Shown here one piece after another: positions 43,027 to 52,161 of a stretch of DNA of 64,000 bases (position 1 is the first letter of the stretch; the number at the start of each line of letters is the position of its first letter). The notes beneath the pieces were generated by a model that did not search any database, had not been told where the DNA came from, and saw only the letters and a program-made list of their open reading frames with translations. Origin of the DNA: Oscillospiraceae bacterium (GTDB lineage Bacteria > Bacillota > Clostridia > Oscillospirales > CAG-272); NCBI GenBank assembly GCA_015064285.1, contig SVSN01000004.1:32587-96586 (forward strand), written 5' to 3'. A program made the position numbers and the translations under genes.

Positions 43027-45192
43027 TTACAGATTGTTACCAGGCACACCTTTCATGGTCAGACCGATCCGTTTCCGGCGGAGATCCACACTTTTTACGG
43101 CAACCTGCACAATGTCTCCCACTGACAACACCTGAGACGGATGCTTTATATAACGGTCGGTGATCTCGGAAATGTGTACCAGACCGTCTTCATGCACACC
43201 GATATCCACGAAAGCCCCGAAATCCACCACATTGCGAACGGTTCCTGTGAAAATCTGTCCTTCAGTCAGCTCTTCCATGGTCAGCACCTTTTCCCTCAGT
43301 ACGGGCATGGGCAGCGCATCACGGATATCCCGTCCGGGCTTTTCCAGTTCTCCTATGATGTCTGTCAGTGTGGGAATCCCGCATCCCAGTTCTTCCGCCA
43401 GAAATGCCAGCCCGTTTTTTTCCGCTTTGGAACGCAGATCCCGCAGACCGCCGGAAGCGATATCTCCATCGGTATAACCGAATCTTGCGCATAGAGCTTT
43501 CGCCACTTTATAGGATTCCGGATGCACACCGGTGTTGTCCAGAATCACCTGTGAACCGGGCACACGCAGGAAACCCGCCGCCTGTTCATAGGCTTTTGCG
43601 CCGAACCGGGGTACCTTCAGTACATCCGCCCTTTTGGCGAACGCACCGTTTTCTTCCCGGTATTTCACAATATTCTTCGCCGAAGTCTTATTGATCCCGG
43701 CAATGTAGGAAAGCAGGGAAGGCGATGCTGTATTCAGATCCACGCCGACCGCATTCACACAGTCTTCCACCACGCCGGAAAGGGCTTCATCCAGCCGTGC
43801 GGGCTTCATATCATGCTGATACTGCCCCACACCGATGGATTTCGGATCGATTTTCACCAGTTCCGCCAGCGGATCCTGCAGGCGGCGGGCAATGGACACA
43901 GCGCTCCGTTCGGTAACATCGAAATCCGGGAATTCCTCAGCACCCAGTTCCGAAGCGGAATACACGGAGGCTCCCGCTTCGGATACGATGCTGTAGCGCA
44001 CATTTCCCTTCACCTGCTGCAGGGTTTCCGCAATGAACAGTTCACTTTCTCCGGAGGCAGTGCCGTTGCCGATGGCGATCACATCCACATGATACTTCTC
44101 CAGAAGCTGCAGTACCTTTTTCCGGGACTGTTCAATTTTTTCGTGAGGTTTGGTGGGATAGATCACTGCTGTTTCCGCCACAGCACCGGTGGGCGTCACC
44201 ACGGCCAGTTTGCAGCCGGTACGATACCCGGGGTCATACCCAAGAACGGTCTTCCCTTTCAGCGGCGGCTGGAGAAGCAGATTCCGCAGGTTCATGGAGA
44301 AGTTTTTGATAGCCCCTTCGCTTGCGGTATCGGTCAGGTCATTCCGGATTTCCCGTTCCACGGACGGTGCCAGAAGCCGGTCGTATCCATCGCACACAGC
44401 GGCGGACAGAATCGGAAAGGCCGGGCTTTTGGGATTGGTGACTACTTTCGCAAACAGCGCATTCAACACAATATCCCTGTCGATTTCCACGCTTACCTTC
44501 AGTGCTTCTTCCCGTTCTCCGCGGTTGACAGCCAGTATCCGGTGTCCGGGTATGGTACGGATGGTTTCGCTGTATTCGTAGTACTGGGCATACACGGGAA
44601 TGTCCTTGTCCATTTTGCAGACGAGCTTCCCGTATTTTGCCGTAAGCTCCCGTACTTCCCCGCGGCAGGCAGGATCATCGGAGATGTTTTCCGCAATGAT
44701 ATCGGATGCGCCCGCCAGTGCTTCTTCTGCGGAGTTGACCTTTTTATCAGGATTCACAAAAGTCTGTGCCAGTTCGTGCAGAGAAGGCGTATAGGCTTTC
44801 TTCTGCGCCATAATGGCGTCGGCCAGGGGTTCCAGTCCATGTTCTCTTGCCACGGAGGCTCTCGTACGCCGTTTGGGCCGGAAGGGACGGTAGATATCCT
44901 CCACCTCTGTCATGGTCACGGCGGCAGCAATGGCAGCGGCAATCTGATCGGTCATTTTTTCCATGCCGGTAATCAGCGCCCGTACCTCTTCCTTGCGGGT
45001 TTCCAGACTGCGCAGGTATGTCAGCCGATCCAGCAAATTCCGCAGTGTGGTGTCGTCAAGACCGCCGGTCACTTCTTTACGGTACCGGGCAATAAAGGGG
45101 ACAGTGTTGCCGCCGTCCAGCAGATCCACCGCCGCCTGCACCTGTTTTTCGGGCAGCGACAGCTCCTCTGCAAGTTTTTTTAAGATATCCAT
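43027..45192 (-). CDS. tex: Tex-family RNA-binding transcription accessory protein
   Basis: A 721-residue Tex protein, a conserved nucleic-acid-binding factor. The N-terminal helical part has PFIARYRKEVTGGLDD and IYRPFRPKRRTRA; the YqgF/RNase H-like domain has LGYDPGYRTGCKLAVV; helix-hairpin-helix motifs follow (INKTSAKNIVKYREENG); the C-terminal S1 RNA-binding domain runs from about residue 645 (GTVRNVVDFGAFVDIGVHEDGLVH). Full length for the family. It lies 29 bases downstream of the GH2 gene and may be co-transcribed with it, without functional connection. Confidence 0.96.
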   Translation of the reverse strand: MDILKKLAEELSLPEKQVQAAVDLLDGGNTVPFIARYRKEVTGGLDDTTLRNLLDRLTYLRSLETRKEEVRALITGMEKMTDQIAAAIAAAVTMTEVEDIYRPFRPKRRTRASVAREHGLEPLADAIMAQKKAYTPSLHELAQTFVNPDKKVNSAEEALAGASDIIAENISDDPACRGEVRELTAKYGKLVCKMDKDIPVYAQYYEYSETIRTIPGHRILAVNRGEREEALKVSVEIDRDIVLNALFAKVVTNPKSPAFPILSAAVCDGYDRLLAPSVEREIRNDLTDTASEGAIKNFSMNLRNLLLQPPLKGKTVLGYDPGYRTGCKLAVVTPTGAVAETAVIYPTKPHEKIEQSRKKVLQLLEKYHVDVIAIGNGTASGESELFIAETLQQVKGNVRYSIVSEAGASVYSASELGAEEFPDFDVTERSAVSIARRLQDPLAELVKIDPKSIGVGQYQHDMKPARLDEALSGVVEDCVNAVGVDLNTASPSLLSYIAGINKTSAKNIVKYREENGAFAKRADVLKVPRFGAKAYEQAAGFLRVPGSQVILDNTGVHPESYKVAKALCARFGYTDGDIASGGLRDLRSKAEKNGLAFLAEELGCGIPTLTDIIGELEKPGRDIRDALPMPVLREKVLTMEELTEGQIFTGTVRNVVDFGAFVDIGVHEDGLVHISEITDRYIKHPSQVLSVGDIVQVAVKSVDLRRKRIGLTMKGVPGNNL

Positions 45193-45221
45193 TCGTGTTC
45201 CTTTATAATAATGTAGATTTT

Positions 45222-47480
45222 TTACAGAATCCTGTCCGCCCAGCGCCGCATCACGGTGGGATCATAGGGCGGCAGACCGGTGAGATAGTGATTTTTATAT
45301 GCTGTACCGTTTACTGTATAGTCAATCAGCAGGCAGCGCTTTTCGCTGATGACAATGTTCAGTCCGCAGACCTGTACCTTATCTCCGGCAGCCACAGTGC
45401 ATCTGCCCTGTGTTACCACTGCATCGGTGTCCGCATCGGTGATAGTATACGCCACATCAGCACTTTCTCTGGTATCATTGGTAACGTACAGCGGATACTG
45501 CCAGCCGGAAGCCTCGCCCACAAAGACCAGAACCGGCGTCTGGGAGCGTGTGATCCATGTGTAAGCCAGCTTTTTAACATAATAATAGTCTACAACGGCA
45601 TCGGAAATCTGAGGCCAGCAATCGATCATGTTCCACCAGATGATGCCGGTACGGTTCCATTTCAGTGCTCTTGCCCGTTCAATGAAGAACTTCAGAGCTT
45701 CCGCCTGGGAGATCTGGGACAGGAACGAGAAGGTTTCCAGATCTTTCGGTATCTGGGCAAACAGCAGTCCCACCTGTCTCTCCATCAGCTGATTCCGGCC
45801 GCTGGATCTGGTGTATCGCAGGTCTTCTGTGCTGTGAGCTTCCCAGGATCGGTTGTTCATCGGCCAGAGATCCTCTTCGGGAATAAACTTCCGGATGCTT
45901 TCCGGTGCGGGGCAGCCGTGATAACCGGCTTCTCCGATAAAGGAAGCAGAGCTGTCACGGTAATAGGGATCCTTATACCATGCTCTCGGCCCCCAGGTAT
46001 GCTGTTCCGGCACGTTGTCCAGCGTGAATCCATCGGGAACTTCCGGCGAAGAGCGGATATAGAACCGATAGGGATCGTGAGCCTGCAGCAGCTTCGGCAG
46101 CAGTTCAAAAGCGATCCGGTTATACCGTACACGGTATTCCGGGTAATCGAAAGCCATGTTCTTCTGGTCAATTTCGTTATCGGAAGAATACAGACATACA
46201 CATGGATGGTTCCGGATCCGGCAGAGCAGTTTTTCGATTTCATCGGAGAGCAGTGCATCTATGGAACCGTCCTGGGGATAGGTGGTATTGCCCATGGCAA
46301 AATCCTGCCACAGCAGAATCCCCTCTCTGTCACACAGATCATACAGCAGGGAGTCTTCGTAAATCCCGCCGCCCCAGCACCGGATGATGTTGCATCCGGA
46401 TTCCGCAATCAGCTGCACGGCCGCCGGAATCCGTTCTTTGGCTCTGCTGTGGAATGCATCCATGGGAACCCAGTTGGTACCCCGGCAGAAGATAGGTGTA
46501 TTGTTCACATAGAAACAGAATTTCTGCTGTCCCGGTGTGAAATCCCGTTCCAGGCGGATGGAACGCAGGCCGATGGTTTCTGTTTTTTCATCTGCCAGTT
46601 CATCTCCCTGCCAGAGCCGGGTTGTCACGGTATACAGATTGGCGTCCCCATACCCCTTCGGCCACCACAGCTTCGGCGACCGTACGGTATAGACACCGTT
46701 CATGCTGGAAAAATTGGGTTTGATCTGAAAAGAGAAAGATGACTCCCCGCATACTGCATCCACGGTGATCCGGAAATCTTCCAGATCCGGCGCATCGCTG
46801 GTAAACCGGAATGCCCAGCGCAGGGTGGCAGCGGCTTCATTGGCGGCAGAAACGGCAAAGTAGGTCTGGGTCAGACGGGTCTTCTTCCGGCTGTACAAAG
46901 ATACATCCCGCCACAGGCCTGCCGTCACTATTCTGGGGGCAATGTCCCATCCGAAGCAGTGGGGCGCCTTACGGATATAGGAAATCTGGTTCCGGTTGGC
47001 GGTGCCGATCATACCCACGGGATACTCCCGTTCTCTGACGTAATGCATGGCAGAATAGATACAGACGCAGACACTGTTTTCCCCTTTGCGGAGCACACCT
47101 GAAATATTCCATTCATGCTCCACAAACATATCTTCCGGGTGTCCGATCCATTCGCCGTTCACAAACACATCCGCCACGGTATCAATCCCGTCAAAACGCA
47201 GGATCATCTCCTCGCCTTCCGGAATTTCGTCCAGTTCAAACGTGCGGCAGTAAGCGAAGCTGCAGTGTTCGTATTTGATATATTCGTAGTAGTTGTCCCC
47301 AAAGAAGGGATCCGGCGTCAGCCCGGCACGATGCATATCCAGCTGGACATTCCCGGGTACCTGTGCTTCCAGTGCGTGCAGACAGTGTTCCGTATCCGGC
47401 GGCCATCCGTACCGGGGATTTTTCCCGCCCTTTTCTTCGATACAGTACAGCTGCCAGGTTCCGTTCAGAGAAAGTTTCAT
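45222..47480 (-). CDS. GH2 family beta-mannosidase-like glycosidase
   Basis: A 752-residue GH2 enzyme. The jelly-roll domain starts LNGTWQLY and contains FDGIDTVADVFVNG; the TIM barrel contains FCRGTNWVPMDAF and RCWGGGIYE, the layout of beta-mannosidases. The acid/base is probably Glu436 in SSDNEID (usually GNNE) and the nucleophile Glu517 in SFIGEAG. No signal peptide, so it acts on imported oligosaccharides. It is somewhat shorter than the 820-860 residues usual for beta-mannosidase. The ATG at 47480 has GGAGG nine bases upstream; an ATG three codons earlier abuts that site. It has its own promoter. Confidence 0.85.
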   Translation of the reverse strand: MKLSLNGTWQLYCIEEKGGKNPRYGWPPDTEHCLHALEAQVPGNVQLDMHRAGLTPDPFFGDNYYEYIKYEHCSFAYCRTFELDEIPEGEEMILRFDGIDTVADVFVNGEWIGHPEDMFVEHEWNISGVLRKGENSVCVCIYSAMHYVREREYPVGMIGTANRNQISYIRKAPHCFGWDIAPRIVTAGLWRDVSLYSRKKTRLTQTYFAVSAANEAAATLRWAFRFTSDAPDLEDFRITVDAVCGESSFSFQIKPNFSSMNGVYTVRSPKLWWPKGYGDANLYTVTTRLWQGDELADEKTETIGLRSIRLERDFTPGQQKFCFYVNNTPIFCRGTNWVPMDAFHSRAKERIPAAVQLIAESGCNIIRCWGGGIYEDSLLYDLCDREGILLWQDFAMGNTTYPQDGSIDALLSDEIEKLLCRIRNHPCVCLYSSDNEIDQKNMAFDYPEYRVRYNRIAFELLPKLLQAHDPYRFYIRSSPEVPDGFTLDNVPEQHTWGPRAWYKDPYYRDSSASFIGEAGYHGCPAPESIRKFIPEEDLWPMNNRSWEAHSTEDLRYTRSSGRNQLMERQVGLLFAQIPKDLETFSFLSQISQAEALKFFIERARALKWNRTGIIWWNMIDCWPQISDAVVDYYYVKKLAYTWITRSQTPVLVFVGEASGWQYPLYVTNDTRESADVAYTITDADTDAVVTQGRCTVAAGDKVQVCGLNIVISEKRCLLIDYTVNGTAYKNHYLTGLPPYDPTVMRRWADRIL

Positions 47481-47512
47481 AATCGTCATCCTCCGCAAAC
47501 ATTTCTACAGGT

Positions 47513-47541
47513 AGTATACCACAACCGCCCTCATCCGTCAA
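47513..47541 (-). promoter_or_regulatory. Promoter for the GH2 (and tex) transcript
   Basis: TTGACG (47536-47541), 17-bp spacer, TATACT (47513-47518) on the minus strand. Confidence 0.82.
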
Positions 47542-47576
47542 TGGAAACCAAACACGAAATTTCCTTAACAAATTAC

Positions 47577-47613
47577 AAAAGCATATCTCTCCCGAAGGAA
47601 ACATATGCTTTCT
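47577..47613 (-). terminator. Terminator at the end of the glycogen cluster
   Basis: AAAGCATAT pairs with ATATGCTTT across a 17-base loop; TTTTGT follows on the minus strand. Confidence 0.7.
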
Positions 47614-47621
47614 GTCTGTAT

Positions 47622-49559
47622 TCAGTTTTTCCTGATGAAAAAAGTGTCTGCCGGAATCTGTGCCGGACAACGCAGATAGACTGTCTGTCCCGGCTCCAGT
47701 TGGATTTCACCTGCTTCTATGGGACAGTCTGTGATCATTTCCCACGTTTCAGCAGGGGTATGCAGCATCACAGGATGTCCGCTCCGGTTCACCGCAATCA
47801 CAATCTGGTGAGATTCACCGTTCCAGGGAGTACGGGCAAACAGCACCGCATATTCCCCGACCTGCAGCAGATGCAGTACACCGTCCTTCAGCACAGGTTC
47901 GTCCCTGCGCAGATTGCCGATGGTTCGATAATACGCCAGCAGATCTTCGTCCATGTTATGCCACGGAAAAGGTCTGCGGCAGAAGGGGTCACGATACCCT
48001 TCCATCCCCACTTCATCGCCGTAAAACACACAGGGTACGCCGGGCATCGCTGCCATCAGGCTGTACGCCGTTTTGAGACGGGCGATGGCAGTTTTCCGCT
48101 GCGCTTCCGTCATGTGCAGCACAGCCAGTTCCGCATTGGTATGTTCTCCCTGGGCTTCCCCGCCAAGGGCTGTCAGGATCCGGATGGTGTCGTGGGTGCC
48201 GAGGAAGTTCATCTGGTTCTCCGACGCCCATTTCGGGTACCGGCGGTACAGATATTCCGTTCCTTTCCGAAGGGCATCCGTGTCACCACGGAGAACATAG
48301 GCAATCACAGCGTCACGGAGCGGATAATTCATTACCCCATCCAGCTGTCTGCCCAGCAGATACTGCCGTCTTTCTCCATAACTGACTTTATCGGAGGCAT
48401 CTTCCCACACTTCACCGATGATGGCGGCATCCGGGTTCTGTTCTCTGACAGCTTTTCGCAGTCCGTCCAGAAATTCCACAGCAAGCTCGTCCGCCACATC
48501 CAGCCGCCAGCCGTATACACCGGCCTGCATCCATTTTGGGACTACTTTATCGTATATGAATTCCTGCCATGTGGGATCACCGCTGTCCACCCGGGGAAGG
48601 ATTTTCACGCCCCACCAGCATTCGTATTTGTCCGGGAACTTCTCAAACCGGTACCAGTCGGCATAATCCGACTTTTCGGACTGATACGCCCCCACGGAAG
48701 CATAATTCCCTTCCTTATTAAAATACACACTGTCTGAACCGGTATGGTTGAACACACCGTCCAGAATCACACGGATTCCCCATTTTCCGGCATCCCGGCA
48801 CAAGGCTGCAAGGGCTCTGTCACCGCCGAACATGGGGTCTACCGACAGATAATCACCGGTATCGTATTTGTGGTTGGAAGCCGCCTCGAACACAGGAGAC
48901 AGGTAAATGGTTCCGGTACCAAGGGACGCAATATAATCCAGTTTTTCCGCAATCCCGTACAGATCGCCGCCGAAAAAGACGTTGTTGTCAACCTCCGCCC
49001 CCGGATAAGCGCCGTACTGCGGTATCCCGTTTTCCCAGTCCGGGTCAAGGACAGCATTTTTCTTCCGGTTCATAATTGCTGTCCCGGTTTTATGGAAACG
49101 ATCCACAAAAATGTGGTACAAAATCCCGTCTGAAAAGCCATCGGGCGCCTGATAAGAGGCGTCATACACCAGAAGCTGCCGTTCCCCGCTGAATTCCTTT
49201 GTCAGCGGCGTCAGTTCCACCGGCGCTTCTCCGCCAAAAAACAGTGTCCGTTCATCGTTCAGGATCACACGGTAATGGTAATAAAACAGTCCGCCTTCTT
49301 CCATGGAGATATCCAGACAAAGCTGTTCCATGGAAAGAGGCAGTTTCCAGGTTCCGTCCGCCGCCTCAGTCAGGGGATATTCCTTCCAGACGGAGGTTTC
49401 TTTCCCCCAGCCGTCGCCATGTATTACCATGGCAATCGTTTTCGCCGGTACCGGCAGCAGGAGTTCCAGGGAGAACAGGATCTGTTCCGCCATGGAGAAA
49501 GCTCCAAAGGGAGACAGATCCCGTCCGCCGCCGTTTTTATATTCTCTGATAGAGATCAT
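47622..49559 (-). CDS. GH13 alpha-glycosidase (neopullulanase/amylopullulanase-like)
   Basis: A 645-residue GH13 enzyme with an N-terminal CBM34-like beta domain (REYKNGGGRDLSPFGAF), barrel regions ILDGVFNHTG, GWRLDVADE, IGEVWEDA and FLGTHDT, and a C-terminal beta domain. The catalytic triad Asp354, Glu383 and Asp457 is intact. It would hydrolyse alpha-1,4 and perhaps alpha-1,6 links of maltodextrins or limit dextrins. No signal peptide: cytoplasmic, acting together with the phosphorylase. It starts 4 bases after glgP with a weak ribosome-binding site, suggesting coupling; an internal ATG at 49493 is a possible but less likely start. Confidence 0.88.
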   Translation of the reverse strand: MISIREYKNGGGRDLSPFGAFSMAEQILFSLELLLPVPAKTIAMVIHGDGWGKETSVWKEYPLTEAADGTWKLPLSMEQLCLDISMEEGGLFYYHYRVILNDERTLFFGGEAPVELTPLTKEFSGERQLLVYDASYQAPDGFSDGILYHIFVDRFHKTGTAIMNRKKNAVLDPDWENGIPQYGAYPGAEVDNNVFFGGDLYGIAEKLDYIASLGTGTIYLSPVFEAASNHKYDTGDYLSVDPMFGGDRALAALCRDAGKWGIRVILDGVFNHTGSDSVYFNKEGNYASVGAYQSEKSDYADWYRFEKFPDKYECWWGVKILPRVDSGDPTWQEFIYDKVVPKWMQAGVYGWRLDVADELAVEFLDGLRKAVREQNPDAAIIGEVWEDASDKVSYGERRQYLLGRQLDGVMNYPLRDAVIAYVLRGDTDALRKGTEYLYRRYPKWASENQMNFLGTHDTIRILTALGGEAQGEHTNAELAVLHMTEAQRKTAIARLKTAYSLMAAMPGVPCVFYGDEVGMEGYRDPFCRRPFPWHNMDEDLLAYYRTIGNLRRDEPVLKDGVLHLLQVGEYAVLFARTPWNGESHQIVIAVNRSGHPVMLHTPAETWEMITDCPIEAGEIQLEPGQTVYLRCPAQIPADTFFIRKN

Positions 49560-49563
49560 AGGA

Positions 49564-51993
49564 TTACTTCACAGGAGATGTATGCCAGATGTTTTCCGCA
49601 TATTCCCGGATGCTGCGGTCGGCTGCAAAGAACCCGGCACCCGCAATGTTGCACAGGGATTTTCTGGTCCATGCTTCTTCATCACGGTAAGTCTTCATCA
49701 TCCGTTCGTACACATTCATATAGGACTCATAGTCCGCAAGGCACATATACGGGTCGGAAACGCCGTGACTGTACAGGAAGTAACTCACCATATTGGAGAA
49801 ATTATTACCTGCAAAACTGCCGCGGAGACGGTCGATGGTAGCACGGAGCCGTTCGTTGCTGTCGTAGTACAGACGGGAGGTGTAACCCTGCCGCCACAGC
49901 TGATCCACTTCTTCCGAATTCAGACCGAAGATGAAGATATTGTCATCACCAACAGCCTCACGCATTTCCACATTGGCACCGTCCAGAGTACCCAGTGTCA
50001 GCGCACCATTGATCATGAACTTCATACATCCCGTACCGCTGGCTTCCTTACCGGCCAGAGAAATCTGTTCACTGATATCGGAAGCGGGCATAAGCACTTC
50101 TGCCGTGCTGACGTTATAGTCTTCCAGATACAGTACCTGCAGCAGTTCGTTTGCCTTTTTGTCCTTGCGGATTTCTTCGCCCAGGCTCCAGATCAGCTTG
50201 ATAATATCCTTGGCCATGTAATAGCCGGGAGCTGCTTTTCCGCCGAAGATAAAGGTACTGGGGATATAATTGCCGTTGGGATTTTCACGGATTTCGTTGT
50301 ACAGGGTAATGATTTTCAGTACGTTCAGAAGCTGTCTCTTATATTCGTGCATCCGCTTTACCTGTACGTCAAACACAGAGTTTATGTCCAGTGCAATACC
50401 GGTTTTGTTGAACACATATTTGGACAGAGTCAGCTTATTTTCCGCCTTGATTTCCCGCAGTCTCTGGTGAATGGCAGTGTCATTTTCGTATTTTTTGAAT
50501 TCCGCCAGCGTTTCGGGCTGCTTTCTGTAGTCTGTACCGATGGTTTCATCCAGCAGAGAGGACAGACCAGGGTTGGAATAGCAAAGCCATCTGCGGTGTG
50601 CAATCCCGTTTGTCACATTGGTGAACTTATAGGGCATCGCCTTGTAGTAATCATGGAACACTGTCTTTTTCAGAATGTCGGAATGCAGGGCAGACACGCC
50701 GTTGACTGTATGGGATGCTGCCACGCTCAGGTTGGCCATGCGCACCTGAGAATACCCGATAATGGCCATTCTGGAAATTCTGTCCCAGTCACCGGGGTAC
50801 ATATTCCACAGATCGGCACAGAGACGGCGGTTGATTTCTTCAATGATGGTATAAATCCGGGGCAGCTTCAGACGGAACAGGTAAACATTCCACTTTTCCA
50901 GTGCTTCCGGCAGAACGGTATGGTTGGTGTAGGAAACCACTTTGGTCACAACACTCCATGCGTTTTCCCAGGAGTAGGAATAAACGTCCATCAGAATCCG
51001 CATCAGTTCCGGTACTACCAGAGCCGGATGGGTATCGTTGATGTGGATAGCTACCTTATCCGCAAAGTTGTACAGCGTACCGTATGCGGTCAGATGGTCG
51101 CTGATGATACTCTGCAGGGATGCGGAAACCAGGAAATACTGCTGGGTCAGACGGAGCAGCTTTCCTTCGTCATGTTCATCGGAGGGATACAGCACTTTGG
51201 AAATCACTTCCGCATTGGAGGACGCTTCCATGGCCTGTACGTACTGTCCCTGAGAGAACAGAGCCATATTGAACGCCGTGGTATCCACAGCCTTCCACAG
51301 CCGAAGTACATTCACCGCTTCGCAGTTACCGCCGGAAATCATCATGTCATAGGGTACAGCACGTACAGTTTCGTAGTTTTCATAAGTGATACTGCACTTG
51401 CCGTCCTTCCAGTCCTCATGCACCGTACCGCCCAGACGGATATCGAAAGCCTTGTCGGTTCTGGGTACCAGCCATGTGTCGCCGCCGCCCATCCAGTTGT
51501 CGGGCAGTTCCACCTGGTTGCCGTCGATGATTTTCTGCTTGAACAGACCGTATTCATAGCAGATAGAGAAGCCGGTAGCATGGTAATTCTGTGCGGTCAG
51601 GGAGTCCATAAAGCATGCTGCCAGACGGCCCAGCCCACCGTTGCCCAGCCCCGGATCCGGTTCCATTTCGTACAGATCATCCAGATCATATCCCATGGAA
51701 CGCAGAACACTGCGGTAGGTATCCGCCAGTCCCAGGTTCATCAGATTATTCCGGAGAGAACGGCCAATCAGGAATTCCATGCACAGGTAATACACCTTCT
51801 TCGGGCGCTGTTTTTTGGCTTTTTCGTGGAAAACCTGTCTTTTTTCCGTCAGAATGTCCTTGACACTCATCAGGGTAGCTTTGTATATCTGTTCCGCATT
51901 GGCATCTTCGGGCTTGACACCGAAATACCGTGCCAGCTTGGCTCTCAGCGCGTCGCTGATAATCTCTTCATTGATAGGGGTAACATATTCCAT
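49564..51993 (-). CDS. glgP: Glycogen/alpha-glucan phosphorylase
   Basis: An 809-residue pyridoxal-phosphate phosphorylase (GT35) that releases glucose 1-phosphate from the non-reducing ends of glycogen or maltodextrin. Marks: YYLCMEFLIGRSL, the GNGGLGRLAACFMDS loop, HINDTHPAL and the cofactor lysine in GTGCMKFMINGALTLGTLDGA. The GCMK form replaces the more common GNMK. The family length is normal. It lies 168 bases after glgA, across a probable terminator/attenuator hairpin, and is followed tightly by the GH13 gene. Confidence 0.96.
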   Translation of the reverse strand: MEYVTPINEEIISDALRAKLARYFGVKPEDANAEQIYKATLMSVKDILTEKRQVFHEKAKKQRPKKVYYLCMEFLIGRSLRNNLMNLGLADTYRSVLRSMGYDLDDLYEMEPDPGLGNGGLGRLAACFMDSLTAQNYHATGFSICYEYGLFKQKIIDGNQVELPDNWMGGGDTWLVPRTDKAFDIRLGGTVHEDWKDGKCSITYENYETVRAVPYDMMISGGNCEAVNVLRLWKAVDTTAFNMALFSQGQYVQAMEASSNAEVISKVLYPSDEHDEGKLLRLTQQYFLVSASLQSIISDHLTAYGTLYNFADKVAIHINDTHPALVVPELMRILMDVYSYSWENAWSVVTKVVSYTNHTVLPEALEKWNVYLFRLKLPRIYTIIEEINRRLCADLWNMYPGDWDRISRMAIIGYSQVRMANLSVAASHTVNGVSALHSDILKKTVFHDYYKAMPYKFTNVTNGIAHRRWLCYSNPGLSSLLDETIGTDYRKQPETLAEFKKYENDTAIHQRLREIKAENKLTLSKYVFNKTGIALDINSVFDVQVKRMHEYKRQLLNVLKIITLYNEIRENPNGNYIPSTFIFGGKAAPGYYMAKDIIKLIWSLGEEIRKDKKANELLQVLYLEDYNVSTAEVLMPASDISEQISLAGKEASGTGCMKFMINGALTLGTLDGANVEMREAVGDDNIFIFGLNSEEVDQLWRQGYTSRLYYDSNERLRATIDRLRGSFAGNNFSNMVSYFLYSHGVSDPYMCLADYESYMNVYERMMKTYRDEEAWTRKSLCNIAGAGFFAADRSIREYAENIWHTSPVK

Positions 51994-52064
51994 AAATCGA
52001 AAAATCCTTCCGTTTGTTTGATTTCCGTCCGGCTTTCATACCACATTATCCTGTTCACCGGCCG

Positions 52065-52110
52065 GAAAAACGGAAAAGGCAGAGTCTCCAGGTATCCGAA
52101 ATTCTGCCGT
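52065..52110 (-). terminator. Possible attenuator/terminator between glgA and glgP
   Basis: GGCAGA and TCTGCC pair across a 19-base loop; on the minus strand TTTTCCGTTTTT follows. No strong promoter for glgP was found after it, so partial read-through is likely. Confidence 0.5.
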
Positions 52111-52161
52111 CTCCATGGTGATTATGTGATAACGATTCCCACAATTCACACCTATTATATT